Of a stretch of 64,000 nt of DNA, positions 1-9,056 are shown one piece after another. Numbering within the stretch: position 1 is the stretch's first letter; the number at the start of each line of letters is the position of its first letter. Made by a program: the position numbers and the translations under genes. The DNA is from Herbaspirillum sp. ASV7. Its GTDB lineage: Bacteria > Pseudomonadota > Gammaproteobacteria > Burkholderiales > Burkholderiaceae_D. The DNA lies in assembly GCF_016429215.1 (NCBI RefSeq), contig NZ_JAELUH010000004.1, forward strand, positions 1 through 64,000, written 5' to 3'. The notes beneath the pieces are model-generated. The model searched no databases. It was not told the DNA's origin and saw only the letters and a program-made list of their open reading frames with translations.

Positions 1-1843
1 AGATCGGCATGAGCAAGTTGCCCTGCAGGCCGATCTTCGCGAACAGGACGTGCAACATGGCATAGGGGCCGATGACAGAGGCCAGGGCCAGCATCAGCGG
101 CCCCATCACCACCATGATGGCGGCGATCGCGGACAATCCCACAATCATGGCCTTGGCCGTGGCCGGATTGCGCTCCATGAACCCGGTGAGCGACTGGACA
201 GCATTGGTGGCCATCTGCAGGCCGGAGGCGTAGAGCGGCAGGATCTTGGTGCCCAGCTCCAGTTTCAAGTCGGCCACCTTGGCCAGGGTCTCCAGTTCTT
301 TGCCGCTGGCCGTGTCGCGGCCGAGCTTGTCGAGTTCGTCGATGTTGGCGGCGCCTCGGTTCAATTTCTCGTTCTTGTGGATCTGCGCGCGCTGCTGGTA
401 CATGGTGGAGAAGAGCTGCGCGGCCGTGCGGTTCGAGAAGATCCCGCCGATGGCATCGAGGATGCCTTTCTCGTCGGTGATGCCCTTGCTGGCCAGTTGC
501 GGGAGCAAGACCTTTTCCATCCACTCGAATTGGTTCTCGCGGAACAGGTCCGCGCCCTTGAGGGCGCCAGGATTCAGAAACGATACCTGGCCAGCCTTGT
601 CATGCTTGACCTTGGATTGGTCGCCGATCAGGCCCAGGTCGGCCAGCATGCCGATGGAACGCTTGGTGGTGCGGCCCTGATACAGGTTCTGGTAAGCGCT
701 CATCATCGAGGTGCCGACCCGGTTGCCGCCCATTTCCTGTACCAGGGATTCCATCTGGTAATAGAAGGATTCGTCCTTGAGCCCCTTGGCCGCGATACCA
801 CCGGTCTTGATCAGGTTCAGCCACTCGCCGGGACCGACTCGGCCGCCGGTGGCGGTCAACACCTGCTGCACCATGTTGGCCTGCTTGGAGAAGGTGCCAA
901 TGTCCTTGGTGCCGTTGCGCATTTCGATGACCTTCAGCATATCCATGAACTTGCGTTCATTCTCGGCGCCCTCGGCCTCCCCATAGAATGCGTGATTGCC
1001 GAATTTCATCTTGGCCATCATGGGCGCGACCATCTCGGCGTGGTGCGTGTCGCCAAAGGCCGTGATGCCGTCGCGCAGCAACTGCAGGTTGTCGAGCTGG
1101 CTGGTGCCGTAGGTCTTCATGTCGCGCGCGAACTTGATCGCCTCGGCGGTCGCGGCCGGTCCCAGGCCGAGTGCGCGCACGCGGCCGTTCTCGGTCTCGT
1201 AGTGCTTGGCCTCCTTCAGGCCGGCCAGGACCGGCGCGCCCATGGCGGCGCCGCTGGCCGTGGCGCCTACGCCGGCCGCTGCCAGGCCGCCGGCGGTGCT
1301 GCGCAGCTTGTCGGCACGCTGGCGGGCGTTGGCCATGACCTGCTGTTGTCGGCTGCTGGCGGCCAGCTTCTTTTGCTGGTCAGCCAATTCGGCATTGGTG
1401 GCGGCGATGCTGTTCTTGAGCCAGGTCTGTGCATTGGCGAGCTGGCGCGAGCCAATACCTGCATCGGCCAGGCGCTCGCGTAGGGCGCGATACTGTGTGC
1501 CTTGCCGCTCGCTGGCGTCCTGCAGGGACTTGACGCTGCGCACCGCCGCATTGAATTCGCGCGTCAGAGCCCGGGTCGGGTTCTCGGTGGCCTTCATCCT
1601 GGCGGCCAGCTCGGCGACACGCTGCTGCGCGGTGGCCAATTCAGCATTCGTTTTGCGCATGCCCTGGTGCAGCTCGCGCAGGCCGTTGAGGTCGTTCTGC
1701 TGCTTGTTCAGCTCGCGCAGGCGGTCGCTGGTGTCCTTCAACGCCTTACCGGTCTCCCGGGCGCCGCCGGTGATCTTCTTCAGCGGAGCGGTAATCTTCT
1801 CCATCATGGAGAACACTACCTGCATTTTCAGTTCATTTGCCAT
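1..1843 (-). CDS. T: Phage tail tape measure protein (P2 gpT-like), partial
   Basis: The reading frame opens at ATG 1843 and runs off the left edge, so only about 614 N-terminal residues are visible. The start MANELKMQVVFSMMEKITAP is typical of P2-type tape measure proteins. It is followed by a long helical, Gln/Ala/Arg-rich stretch (about 30-150) likely to be coiled coil, then an Ala/Gly-rich segment and hydrophobic helices near residues 560-614. The protein sets tail length and is packed in the tail lumen. It begins immediately after the stop codon of the E' frame, so translation is probably coupled. Several plus-strand ORFs over this gene are shadows. Confidence 0.93.
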   Translation of the reverse strand, partial: MANELKMQVVFSMMEKITAPLKKITGGARETGKALKDTSDRLRELNKQQNDLNGLRELHQGMRKTNAELATAQQRVAELAARMKATENPTRALTREFNAAVRSVKSLQDASERQGTQYRALRERLADAGIGSRQLANAQTWLKNSIAATNAELADQQKKLAASSRQQQVMANARQRADKLRSTAGGLAAAGVGATASGAAMGAPVLAGLKEAKHYETENGRVRALGLGPAATAEAIKFARDMKTYGTSQLDNLQLLRDGITAFGDTHHAEMVAPMMAKMKFGNHAFYGEAEGAENERKFMDMLKVIEMRNGTKDIGTFSKQANMVQQVLTATGGRVGPGEWLNLIKTGGIAAKGLKDESFYYQMESLVQEMGGNRVGTSMMSAYQNLYQGRTTKRSIGMLADLGLIGDQSKVKHDKAGQVSFLNPGALKGADLFRENQFEWMEKVLLPQLASKGITDEKGILDAIGGIFSNRTAAQLFSTMYQQRAQIHKNEKLNRGAANIDELDKLGRDTASGKELETLAKVADLKLELGTKILPLYASGLQMATNAVQSLTGFMERNPATAKAMIVGLSAIAAIMVVMGPLMLALASVIGPYAMLHVLFAKIGLQGNLLMPI

Positions 1844-2283
1844 TTATTCTGCCCCGCTACGCACCCGGGCGCGCTCGCGCCACTTCATGAGGTCTGCCAG
1901 TTCCAAGTCATCCATCGCGGCCGGTGGCCAGTGGAACACCGTCGCGATGTCTGCCATGGCGTCTTCTACTTCGATTGGGAGACCAAGGCGCGGTCCACCT
2001 TCGGTGCCAAAAAAACCGAGACCTCCATGCCGCACTTGATCAGGTCGGCCGGATCCATGGCGGCCACGTCGAACTGTGTCAGGGCGGGCTCGCTGATGCG
2101 CGGCAGCACTACCTGCAGGGCGCTCACGTTCATATTCATGAGATCCATCAGGCTGACGCCACGCAGGGCGCCGGACTTGGGGCGGCGCAAGGTCACCTCG
2201 GTGATTTGGGTATTGCCGCGCGTCAGCGGTTCGTCCAGCTCGACGACGACGGATTCGATTTTGGTAGCGGTTGCGGTGGTCAT
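1844..2283 (-). CDS. E': Tail assembly chaperone fusion gpE+E', made by -1 frameshift
   Basis: The E frame (start 2283) contains codons GTT TTT TTG at 2016-2008, giving the slippery heptamer T TTT TTG, the same type used by phage P2. A -1 slip there continues into an overlapping frame that ends at TAA 1844-1846. The result is about 92 residues of E plus 54 of E', roughly 146 residues, close to the P2 E+E' product. The E' part contains MADIATVFHWPPAAMDDLEL, matching the P2 GpE' family signature (MADIA-FHWPP-L-WRERA-R). The fusion and E together chaperone assembly of the sheath and tube around the tape measure. The frameshift is inferred from sequence and family precedent. Confidence 0.9.
1966..2283 (-). 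CDS. E: Phage tail assembly protein gpE
   Basis: A 105-residue protein read without frameshifting, starting MTTATATKIESVVVELDEPL. It matches P2 gpE in position (between the tail tube and tape measure genes), size and the conserved pattern LRRPKSGALRGVSL. This is the abundant tail assembly chaperone. Translation continuing past the heptamer at 2009-2015 in frame 0 gives this short form, and slipping gives the E+E' form. Confidence 0.9.
   Translation of the reverse strand: MTTATATKIESVVVELDEPLTRGNTQITEVTLRRPKSGALRGVSLMDLMNMNVSALQVVLPRISEPALTQFDVAAMDPADLIKCGMEVSVFLAPKVDRALVSQSK
2009..2015 (-). promoter_or_regulatory. Programmed -1 frameshift slippery site
   Basis: Seven consecutive T residues on the minus strand, followed by GG, within the E gene. 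In the E frame they read as T TTT TTG, a classical X XXY YYZ-type slip site where both tRNAs can re-pair after a -1 shift. The downstream -1 frame is open to 1844 and encodes a recognisable E' domain, which is the strongest evidence that slipping is used. Confidence 0.88.
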
Positions 2284-2342
2284 GGTATGTCCTTGTCAGA
2301 TAGGGAATGAAGAAAGAAAGGCGGCGCATGGCCGCCTGGCCA

Positions 2343-2852
2343 TTACAGGCCGATGGCCTTGCGGATGTCGGCGCGACGGTCTTCGCCGCCGACAATCTCG
2401 ATACCGTTCATGAAATCGAAATCGAAGATCACCTCGTTATCGATGGTGAGCTTGTAAGCGCTCAGGGGCATGCTGAACTTGTGCGAGGTGTCGTCACCCA
2501 CCTTGGCATTGCCCATGTCCACTTCCTTGTAACGGCCACGCACCGTGATTTCAACGGCCTGCACCGCACCGTCGTCATCGTTCTGATAGGCGCCGGCGAA
2601 GCGCAATTGCACGGCGCCGTGCGACTTGGCCGCGTACTGTTTCAGCGCATCCTTGACCAGGCCGCCAGCAGTCCATTCCAGTTGCATGGCTTCCTGGCCG
2701 AGATCCACCGAGACAGGGCCGGACATCCCGCCGGCGCGGTATTCCTCCATCTTGCGGGACAGCTTGGGCAAGGTCACTTCCGTGGCCAGGCCGGTGAAAT
2801 TGATACCGTTTTCGAAGAGATTGAAATCCTTCAGTTTGTGGGGCATGCCCAT
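2343..2852 (-). CDS. FII: Phage major tail tube protein (P2 gpFII)
   Basis: 169 residues, against 172 in P2. It begins MGMPHKLKDFNLFENGINFTG and has the conserved beta-rich tube fold pattern. An AGGAG ribosome binding site sits six bases before ATG 2852. The protein forms the inner tube of the contractile tail. It lies between the sheath gene (2911-4086) and E, as in P2, with a 58-base gap from the sheath. Confidence 0.95.
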   Translation of the reverse strand: MGMPHKLKDFNLFENGINFTGLATEVTLPKLSRKMEEYRAGGMSGPVSVDLGQEAMQLEWTAGGLVKDALKQYAAKSHGAVQLRFAGAYQNDDDGAVQAVEITVRGRYKEVDMGNAKVGDDTSHKFSMPLSAYKLTIDNEVIFDFDFMNGIEIVGGEDRRADIRKAIGL

Positions 2853-2910
2853 GTCTTGCTCCTATGAATTGGGTTCGGTCTGGCGGCCAGCCGTGCCGGC
2901 CGCCCCTCCA

Positions 2911-4086
2911 TTACGCCGCGACGCGGGCGGCGAAGTCCGCCAGGTACTGGTCGGTAATGCGCTGTTGGAACAGCAGGTTCTCCACCGGCGGCACCGGGGT
3001 GTAGCTGTAGTCGATGGTCAGCTTGCCGGCTTTCAAGGTGTCCTTGTCGTTGAACTGCTCATCGAACCAGGCTTCACCGTCGATGATGTAGCCGCTGGCC
3101 TTCAGGGACCGGAACTTTGCATTGATACTGGCCACCAGATCCTTGACCAGCGATGCCGTCATCGGCAGGTCCACATAGACCATGTGGGCCTCGGCGATGG
3201 TGTCGGCCAGCACCTGAGCGGTGCGGGTGTAGTTCTCGAAGGGGAAGTAGCCGCCCTGGATTTCGCAGGTGCGCGAGCCCCAGAAGCGATAGCCGCTCAT
3301 GTTGATCAGGGTGGTCACTTCCTTGGCGTTGAGCACACCGGCATCCGTGGCCGGGTCCTGCAAGTCCCAGAACACGTCACGGCTGATTCCTGTGGGGCCG
3401 TTCACCACCACGTTGGACAAGGTCTTGTGCCAGCCGGTTTGCTCGTCGATCTTCGCGCGCAGGCCCAGCGCATAGGCCACGGCCGAGATACTGGCATCCG
3501 CATTGGTGGCCGTATCCCAGGACACGAATTCCGGCCAAATCAACATGACCTCGCGCTGCCCGAACTCCGAGCGGTAGGCGGTGGCCGCCACCACCGTGGT
3601 GCAGTTCCAGCACGAGGCGTAGACGAAGGCGCGCAAGGTCTGCGCAATCGATGCCAGCGCATTGGTCACCGCCTTGGTGTCCAGGCCAGGCGCGCCCAGG
3701 ATACGGGGCTTGATGCCCAGCTTGGCCTGCGCGGCGAGCAATGCCTTGGCGCCGGTATAGCGGCCCTCGGCCGAGACGCCGCCGATGACCAGGCTAGTCT
3801 GCTCGGCTTCGTCGTCACCTTCTGCCACGCGCACCAGCACCACCAGGGGCTTGGCCTGGGCGGCGATGGCCTCCAGCACGCGGCGCATGGTGCCGCTCTT
3901 GCCGGCCTTAGCCTGCGCGGCCACGACGTTGGTGATCAGGACGGCGGTGTCCAGGGGGAAGGCGGTCGCATCGGCATCGTCGGCCGTGACGATGACGCCG
4001 ATGACGGCCGTGGAAATGGTACGGATGGGGCGCGTGCCCTCGTTGATTTCGATGACGCGCACGCCATGGTGGTAGTCAGTGGCCAT
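2911..4086 (-). CDS. FI: Phage contractile tail sheath protein (P2 gpFI)
   Basis: 391 residues from ATG 4086, chosen because AGGAAA lies just upstream and because MATDYHHGVRVIEINEGTRP is the usual start of the family. The open frame extends 19 codons further up without a comparable signal. The protein polymerises around the tail tube and contracts on infection. Family hallmarks include the N-terminal handshake segment, the AFPLDTAVLIT region and a C-terminal domain with VPPVENLLFQQRITDQYLAD. Confidence 0.95.
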   Translation of the reverse strand: MATDYHHGVRVIEINEGTRPIRTISTAVIGVIVTADDADATAFPLDTAVLITNVVAAQAKAGKSGTMRRVLEAIAAQAKPLVVLVRVAEGDDEAEQTSLVIGGVSAEGRYTGAKALLAAQAKLGIKPRILGAPGLDTKAVTNALASIAQTLRAFVYASCWNCTTVVAATAYRSEFGQREVMLIWPEFVSWDTATNADASISAVAYALGLRAKIDEQTGWHKTLSNVVVNGPTGISRDVFWDLQDPATDAGVLNAKEVTTLINMSGYRFWGSRTCEIQGGYFPFENYTRTAQVLADTIAEAHMVYVDLPMTASLVKDLVASINAKFRSLKASGYIIDGEAWFDEQFNDKDTLKAGKLTIDYSYTPVPPVENLLFQQRITDQYLADFAARVAA

Positions 4087-4096
4087 GCTTTTCCTT

Positions 4097-4648
4097 TCAG
4101 GTGGTCTCAATGGGTTCGTGGGTTTCCTGCGCCGGCGGGTCAACCTGTTCCATCACAGGCATTGCGGGGTCAGGCGCAGGCGGCGGAATCTCTGGCAGCG
4201 GCTCAATCGACGCCAGGCGCCATTGCCCCAGCGTGGCGAACTCAGGCGTGCCGGCGGCAAACTTGGAGATCCAGAAGGCGGCATGACCATCTTCTGCTGC
4301 AGGCGGCGCGATCAGGACGCGATTGGCCGGCAGGTGCTCCAGATTGGGGCCGACTTCGGGGACACTGGAAACAATGGTCTCCAAGTAGCGGCCATCGGAA
4401 TCGATCACGTACAAATCCACCGGGATGGCCTCGATGATCCATTTCCCCTTCGTGCTGAACAGCCGGGCCTCGCGGGCATAGTTCGATGTCCAGCGCGCAC
4501 GGAAACCAACGTCGCGCGCGGGAGGCGCCGCCATCACGGCGCCGAATGGAACGTTGTATTCCCCTTCAGCGAAGGGGAACTGCTGGGCTTCCTCGTCATG
4601 GGTATAGAACCCGGCGTCATTGGTCTGGTAGACGGTCTTGCTGGTCAT
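4097..4648 (-). CDS. Tail fibre assembly-type protein
   Basis: 183 residues beginning MTSKTVYQTNDAGFYTHDEE. It lies directly after the tail fibre gene, the position taken by P2 gene G (fibre assembly chaperone). The N-terminal part, with FYTHDEEAQQFPFAEGEYNV and a W-containing middle domain, is found in phage tail fibre-associated proteins. The C-terminus is Pro/Glu-rich and probably disordered. The assignment rests more on position than on recognised chaperone residues. Confidence 0.6.
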   Translation of the reverse strand: MTSKTVYQTNDAGFYTHDEEAQQFPFAEGEYNVPFGAVMAAPPARDVGFRARWTSNYAREARLFSTKGKWIIEAIPVDLYVIDSDGRYLETIVSSVPEVGPNLEHLPANRVLIAPPAAEDGHAAFWISKFAAGTPEFATLGQWRLASIEPLPEIPPPAPDPAMPVMEQVDPPAQETHEPIETT

Positions 4649-4655
4649 GTTGTCC

Positions 4656-6014
4656 TCAAATGTGAATACGGGGAGCGAATGCCACGTTCGCCGGTCGCGC
4701 TTCGGCGCCGCCGCTGCTATTGATTGTCAGGCCGTGGGTGTGGTCTCCATTGCTAGCCCAGCCGGTCGTGAACGAGTGCGCATGAGAGCCGTCACCATTG
4801 GTGTACCCGGTGCCGAAACTGCCATTACCGTTGCCTGGCTTCGCCTCTGCGCCTTCACGGTTACCCACCAGGAAGCTATGCGCGTGATAGCCCGCCGCAT
4901 CGGTGCCGCCGGTGTGGTAGTGGTTGCCGCCTGCACTGACCGCACCACTATGTGTGTGGGCGGCATTCATGAAGTCCTGAAACGATCCGATCGCACGCGC
5001 CAGGCCCGTATCGGCATTGGTCCCGGTGAATCGCAAGAAGACATTGCGCAGGTCGGGCAGTCGGAAGTAGGTGGCGTCCACATCTACAAAGGCAAAGGTC
5101 TTGGCGGACCAGCTCGCGGCCGCCACGACATAGCCGTTCTGCTGCGCCCAGGCCCACAAGGATGCATAGGCGGACTTCGGGGCCAGGCCGCCCACTAGAT
5201 CCAGTTCATAGGCACGCGCCGAGACGGTTGAACCGAACTCGGGGCGGCCAACCTCTGGCGAGCGATAGCCCGTATAGGCCCCGGTGCCTTGCACTTCCAC
5301 CCATTGAAGCGTGCCCACGTCTTTCACGAAGACGGCATCGGCGACTTTCTCGGTGGGAATGGTCGAGGCAAACAGAACGGCCGACGCAATGGCAGCGGCG
5401 ACGGCCTTCTTGACGAACTTCGTCGACGCGGCCTGGTCGGTACTGATGTTGTCCGCCGCTGTCGGCACCTTGGGAATACCGGTAAAGGATGGAGATTCCA
5501 GCGGCGCCAGGTCGGCATGGGTATGCCCCTTGGGTGCCGCGTAGGCGACGATAGCGTCATCCGCATATTTGCGGGTGGCCAGCACCACAGCTGGATCGAT
5601 TTTCAGCTCGACGGCCGCGACGCTCGATACCAGCAGGACGACGCGCACGACCTGGTCCTTTCCGGCGCCATCGGCCAACACTGGCTTGTAGCTTGGCGGG
5701 CAGTTCGCCACGGCGCAAAGGTTACCGGCGTCGTCGAAGATACCGATTTCACGCACCCACCAGCCGCCCACGTCCGCCGGCAAGACCTGCTCGATGATGA
5801 TCTGGCTGGCGTTCTTCGGATCCTTGTCGAGCGTGTTGATAGGCGCGCGTCGCTGTTCCTTGACCAGGGCGGTTTGCTTACGGTCAGGCGTGGGCACGAC
5901 GCCATTGCCATCGCCCACGGCCATGTGCGTCAGCTTCAGCGGGATGCCCAGCGCCAGGGCATTGGCGATCCTGGCCTCGCCAATTTCGGTCGGAATAGAA
6001 AAATAGGTGCTCAT
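4656..6014 (-). CDS. H: Phage tail fibre protein (P2 gpH-like, DUF3751 N-terminus)
   Basis: 452 residues. The N-terminal domain (about 1-150), starting MSTYFSIPTEIGEARIANAL and including DVGGWWVREIGIFDDAGNL, is the baseplate-attachment collar domain of P2 gpH-type fibres. The C-terminal half contains repeated HTH and HAH segments (AAHTHSGAVSAGGNHYHTGG, DGSHAHSFTTG, GDHTHGLTIN) typical of metal-binding trimeric tip regions, and ends in APRIHI. It should bind the host surface. The start overlaps the end of gene I by four bases. The fibre is short compared with P2 gpH (669 residues), so most of the shaft is missing relative to P2. Confidence 0.88.
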   Translation of the reverse strand: MSTYFSIPTEIGEARIANALALGIPLKLTHMAVGDGNGVVPTPDRKQTALVKEQRRAPINTLDKDPKNASQIIIEQVLPADVGGWWVREIGIFDDAGNLCAVANCPPSYKPVLADGAGKDQVVRVVLLVSSVAAVELKIDPAVVLATRKYADDAIVAYAAPKGHTHADLAPLESPSFTGIPKVPTAADNISTDQAASTKFVKKAVAAAIASAVLFASTIPTEKVADAVFVKDVGTLQWVEVQGTGAYTGYRSPEVGRPEFGSTVSARAYELDLVGGLAPKSAYASLWAWAQQNGYVVAAASWSAKTFAFVDVDATYFRLPDLRNVFLRFTGTNADTGLARAIGSFQDFMNAAHTHSGAVSAGGNHYHTGGTDAAGYHAHSFLVGNREGAEAKPGNGNGSFGTGYTNGDGSHAHSFTTGWASNGDHTHGLTINSSGGAEARPANVAFAPRIHI

Positions 6015-6631
6015 GGGTAGATGCTCATGATTTCAATGATGTGGGTGGCGCAGCCAATAAACGGCCCGCCGGTGGTCTCGATGCTGTCAGGAGTCCAGGG
6101 ATAGACCGTGATGGCCTCGCCGAACTGCGCGTAGGCCCCGACGTAAATCTGCCCCCGGCTTTCCAGATGGATACGCAAGCCGGTCAGATGGCGGGACAGT
6201 GGCTTGGCGTCATCGATGAGCCGCTCCATTTCTTGGAACATCTCATCGGTGATGCCCGACTCCAGCACGCCGACTTCGAGCGCGAACGTTCCGCGCGTAC
6301 CGCGTGGTGCCGTCTGCCACCATTCGGTGATCTTGATGACGTAGCCCAGCGACTCGACCACGCCCCGCACGGCGGCAATAGTCCCCTTGTGCTGGTGGAT
6401 GTAGCGGGCGGCCTTGATCGTGCCGCGCTTGACTGCCTCCGGCCAGGTATCGTCCCAGCGGTCCACCGAGAAGGACCAGGCCAGGAAGGGCAGCAGATCC
6501 ACCGGGCAGCGGTCGGGATTCCACACGTCCCGAATCGGCACCGGCGTATCGGCTAGGGCGGCGCAGGCGCGAGCCAGCGCGCGCTCCAGGGGCGTGGTGT
6601 TCGGCGGTAAGGTGGGGACCGGGTTATACAT
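6011..6631 (-). CDS. I: Phage baseplate wedge/tail protein I (P2 gpI)
   Basis: 206 residues, slightly longer than P2 gpI. Key family features are the LPFLAWSFSVDRWDDTWP segment and the RYIHQHKGTIAAVRGVVESL motif. The protein belongs to the baseplate and connects J to the fibre. It overlaps J by eight bases upstream and the fibre gene by four bases downstream, so the group is a tightly coupled operon. Confidence 0.93.
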   Translation of the reverse strand: MYNPVPTLPPNTTPLERALARACAALADTPVPIRDVWNPDRCPVDLLPFLAWSFSVDRWDDTWPEAVKRGTIKAARYIHQHKGTIAAVRGVVESLGYVIKITEWWQTAPRGTRGTFALEVGVLESGITDEMFQEMERLIDDAKPLSRHLTGLRIHLESRGQIYVGAYAQFGEAITVYPWTPDSIETTGGPFIGCATHIIEIMSIYP

Positions 6632-7547
6632 CGTCCACCTCTTCCAGCACCTCGGCGGTGATCTTGATGCCAGTGCAGCGCGCCGCCTGCGTGCGTCCGC
6701 ACAGAATGTCGGCCGCTGGCGACTTCACGAAGACATTGCGCACGCCCTCGACCTTCAGTGCGGCCACGTAGGCATTGCGATAGACACTAAACCCAAGCGG
6801 GCGCAGTGGTTTGGACATGGCGGCCGCGTTCGCCCGAGCGGCATTCAAGGCGATGGGGGCCTCGGGGCCTTTCTCCACATACACCACCGCTTCCAGCACG
6901 TAGTCCGTGACCTGGCCTTGCACCACCGATACCAGATCGCCCAGTGGCCGGACATCCTCGGCCGACAGCGCGTCATCGACGGCCTGCAGCAGGTCGGCCG
7001 GCGCTTGCCAGTCGTCCGAGTTGGCCAGGATGGCCACCATCACTTCGCACGGCGCGGGGCTGACGGCGCGCGCGTCCAGCACGCGGCCGTCAGCGCTGCG
7101 CGCGTGGAATTCGTAGGCATTGCGGGGGCCAGCCGTCGACAGTGCGTCGGGGGCTTCCTGGATGCGCAGGCGGTAGGCATCGTTGCCTTCCAGTACCTCG
7201 GCCACCGGTGGCGAGGCGTCCGGGTCGGCCGCCACCAGCACTAGGCGCTTGACGTTGGTGTTTGCACCGATCTGGTCGAGGTCCGCATCGATGGCGAACG
7301 GCAGCATGACCGCCCTGGCGGCGTCGTTGATGCGGTTGCGCAACAGCAGCTCTTGATAGGCGTTCTCCTGCAGCAGCTTGGTGGCCGGCTCGGATTCTAG
7401 GGAAAGCACATTGGCGGCGGCCTCGCGCTCGTCTTCTGGCAGCAGGGCCAGCACGGCCGTCTTGCGATTGGCGAAGATGGTCTCGAAGTCCAGGGTTTCC
7501 AGCACCTGCGGCGCCGGCAAAAGGGACAGGTCGATAGGCGAACTCAT
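6624..7547 (-). CDS. J: Phage baseplate assembly protein J (P2 gpJ)
   Basis: 307 residues, against 302 in P2. It begins MSSPIDLSLLPAPQVLETLD, and the core contains DAYRLRIQEAPDALSTAGP, characteristic of the gpJ family of baseplate wedge proteins. The ATGA overlap with gpW (7544-7888) shows translational coupling. Confidence 0.94.
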   Translation of the reverse strand: MSSPIDLSLLPAPQVLETLDFETIFANRKTAVLALLPEDEREAAANVLSLESEPATKLLQENAYQELLLRNRINDAARAVMLPFAIDADLDQIGANTNVKRLVLVAADPDASPPVAEVLEGNDAYRLRIQEAPDALSTAGPRNAYEFHARSADGRVLDARAVSPAPCEVMVAILANSDDWQAPADLLQAVDDALSAEDVRPLGDLVSVVQGQVTDYVLEAVVYVEKGPEAPIALNAARANAAAMSKPLRPLGFSVYRNAYVAALKVEGVRNVFVKSPAADILCGRTQAARCTGIKITAEVLEEVDDV

Positions 7548-7888
7548 TGCGCAGCCCCCGGGCGGACCTGCACGGAGAATTCGACGGCCGCGCCGTTCGT
7601 GACGCCCTGCAGGACGACGGAGACGGCGCCGCTTGCGTCACGGTTGAGATTGACCGACGACAGCGAGATGCGCGGCTCCCAGAGGGCCAGGCGATAGGCG
7701 ACGGCGGCATAGATGCGCATGACGGTCACGCCGTTCAACGGCTGGTCGATCAGCTCGGGAATCTCCGAGCCGTAGCCCCGGCGGCAGATGCGCGTTCCCA
7801 GCGGTGTCATCAGGATGTCGCGCACGGATTGGCGGATGTGATCCAGCAGCGATATGCTGCGGCCGGTGGCGGCGTTCATGGCGATCAT
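7544..7888 (-). CDS. W: Phage baseplate wedge protein W (P2 gpW, gp25-like)
   Basis: 114 residues, essentially the P2 size of 115. The sequence includes LLDHIRQSVRDILMTPLGTR and RRGYGSEIPELIDQPLN, the conserved core of the lysozyme-like gp25/gpW baseplate family. It overlaps gpV upstream and gpJ downstream by four bases each. Confidence 0.94.
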   Translation of the reverse strand: MIAMNAATGRSISLLDHIRQSVRDILMTPLGTRICRRGYGSEIPELIDQPLNGVTVMRIYAAVAYRLALWEPRISLSSVNLNRDASGAVSVVLQGVTNGAAVEFSVQVRPGAAQ

Positions 7889-8529
7889 GGCAGCGGCGCT
7901 CCCGACTTCTCATCCCCGCGCTTGATTTCTCCGTGCGGGTGATTGCGCAGGCTGATATTGCCGGCCTTCACGTCACCGGTGGCCGTCACATCTCCTTCAA
8001 TGATCATTGCCGCGCCACCGTCACCACCCTGGACCTTGGCGCCGTTGTTCAAGGCGCTGAAGCCTTCCACCCTGAGATTACCCCTGATGGTCACATCCCC
8101 GGTGCAGGTGGTCAGCGGCGTGTCGGCGGTCACCGCATCAGCTTTGACCAGCGCCGAGCTACCGGCCGGCAGGATGGCGGACAGCGAGTGCTTGCCGAAA
8201 TCGTAGAGCACCACGGCACCGTCAGGGTAGTGGATGGAGCGGATCTTGAGGGAGGTTTGCGGGGCGGGCGACTCGGCCGAGAACAGGCCGGCCAGCACCT
8301 TGCCTTGCGTCAGATCGCCATTGGGCGAGAAGACGATGACCTGCTCACCGATAGAGGGCGGGCACCAGTCGATGACATCACCGGCACGCAGCGCGATCCA
8401 CTGCAGCCAGGTGGTGAGCAACGAGGGAGATAAGCGCACGCGCACCTTGTCCGCGTTGATCTCGGCAATCTTGCCGGTGCGGATCAAATTCGGGATGGTG
8501 CGAACGAGTTCGGAGAGGTCGGGCGTCAT
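7885..8529 (-). CDS. V: Phage baseplate assembly spike protein V (P2 gpV)
   Basis: 214 residues from ATG 8529, against 211 in P2. The start MTPDLSELVRTIPNLIRTGK aligns with the P2 N-terminus. In-frame ATGs at 8538 and 8565 have no better ribosome binding site, so the start is somewhat uncertain. The OB-fold region contains WCPPSIGEQVIVFSPNGDL and PDGAVVLYDFGKHSL. The C-terminal part is a repetitive beta-helix ending near NHPHGEIKRGDEKSG, and its histidine is likely part of the metal-binding tip. It punctures the outer membrane. Confidence 0.92.
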   Translation of the reverse strand: MTPDLSELVRTIPNLIRTGKIAEINADKVRVRLSPSLLTTWLQWIALRAGDVIDWCPPSIGEQVIVFSPNGDLTQGKVLAGLFSAESPAPQTSLKIRSIHYPDGAVVLYDFGKHSLSAILPAGSSALVKADAVTADTPLTTCTGDVTIRGNLRVEGFSALNNGAKVQGGDGGAAMIIEGDVTATGDVKAGNISLRNHPHGEIKRGDEKSGAPLP

Positions 8530-8588
8530 GCAACCCATGTTGCCGGATCGCGCGCGGGAAGGCACTTTGCGGCGGGTTGATATCCGCC

Positions 8589-9056
8589 TTACCGACTCTC
8601 AAGATGACGCAAGAGGCTTTCGCGCAACAGGGTTTCGTCGGCCGTATTGAATCCCAGCAGTTGCCGGGCTGGGTATTTGTAGCTCGGCCCGCGTGGCGCC
8701 ACCTTGTCTTGTAGGCCTTCATGATGCACGCGTGCGACACGCGCCACCTTCCCAAAGAAGCCGACCGATGCCTGGCTGGCATCGGCCTGCACGCGCAGAT
8801 AGGTATTCGTGCGTAGCTTGCTGAACATGGCCGCCTTCTGGCGCTTGATCCGCCCGGCCTTGCCGCGCAGTGCCTTGCGGTTCTTGCGCGCCGGATAGGG
8901 CGTGCCGTCTGGTGCCACCTGCTGGGCGATCAGCCTGGCGTGTTCGCGGCGTAAATCGTTGGCCACCTGGCGCACAAGCTGGCGCCGTTGCGCGGGCTGT
9001 ACCTTGGCAATCAATGCGCCTGCCCATTCTTCCAGGCGTTGCAGATCGTCGCTCAT
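8589..9056 (-). CDS. S: Phage tail completion protein S (P2 gpS)
   Basis: 155 residues from ATG 9056, which overlaps the gpR stop codon by four bases (ATGA) and gives the expected N-terminus MSDDLQRLEEWAGALIAKVQ. It is highly basic in the centre (ARKNRKALRGKAGRIKRQKA), as in the P2 gpS/virion morphogenesis family. It finishes the tail so that it can join the head. Confidence 0.92.
   Translation of the reverse strand: MSDDLQRLEEWAGALIAKVQPAQRRQLVRQVANDLRREHARLIAQQVAPDGTPYPARKNRKALRGKAGRIKRQKAAMFSKLRTNTYLRVQADASQASVGFFGKVARVARVHHEGLQDKVAPRGPSYKYPARQLLGFNTADETLLRESLLRHLESR

Noticed and set aside
50-1483. 477-codon plus-strand open frame
   Set aside because: It is the antisense shadow of the tape measure gene; the minus-strand frame has a recognisable family sequence and fits the operon.
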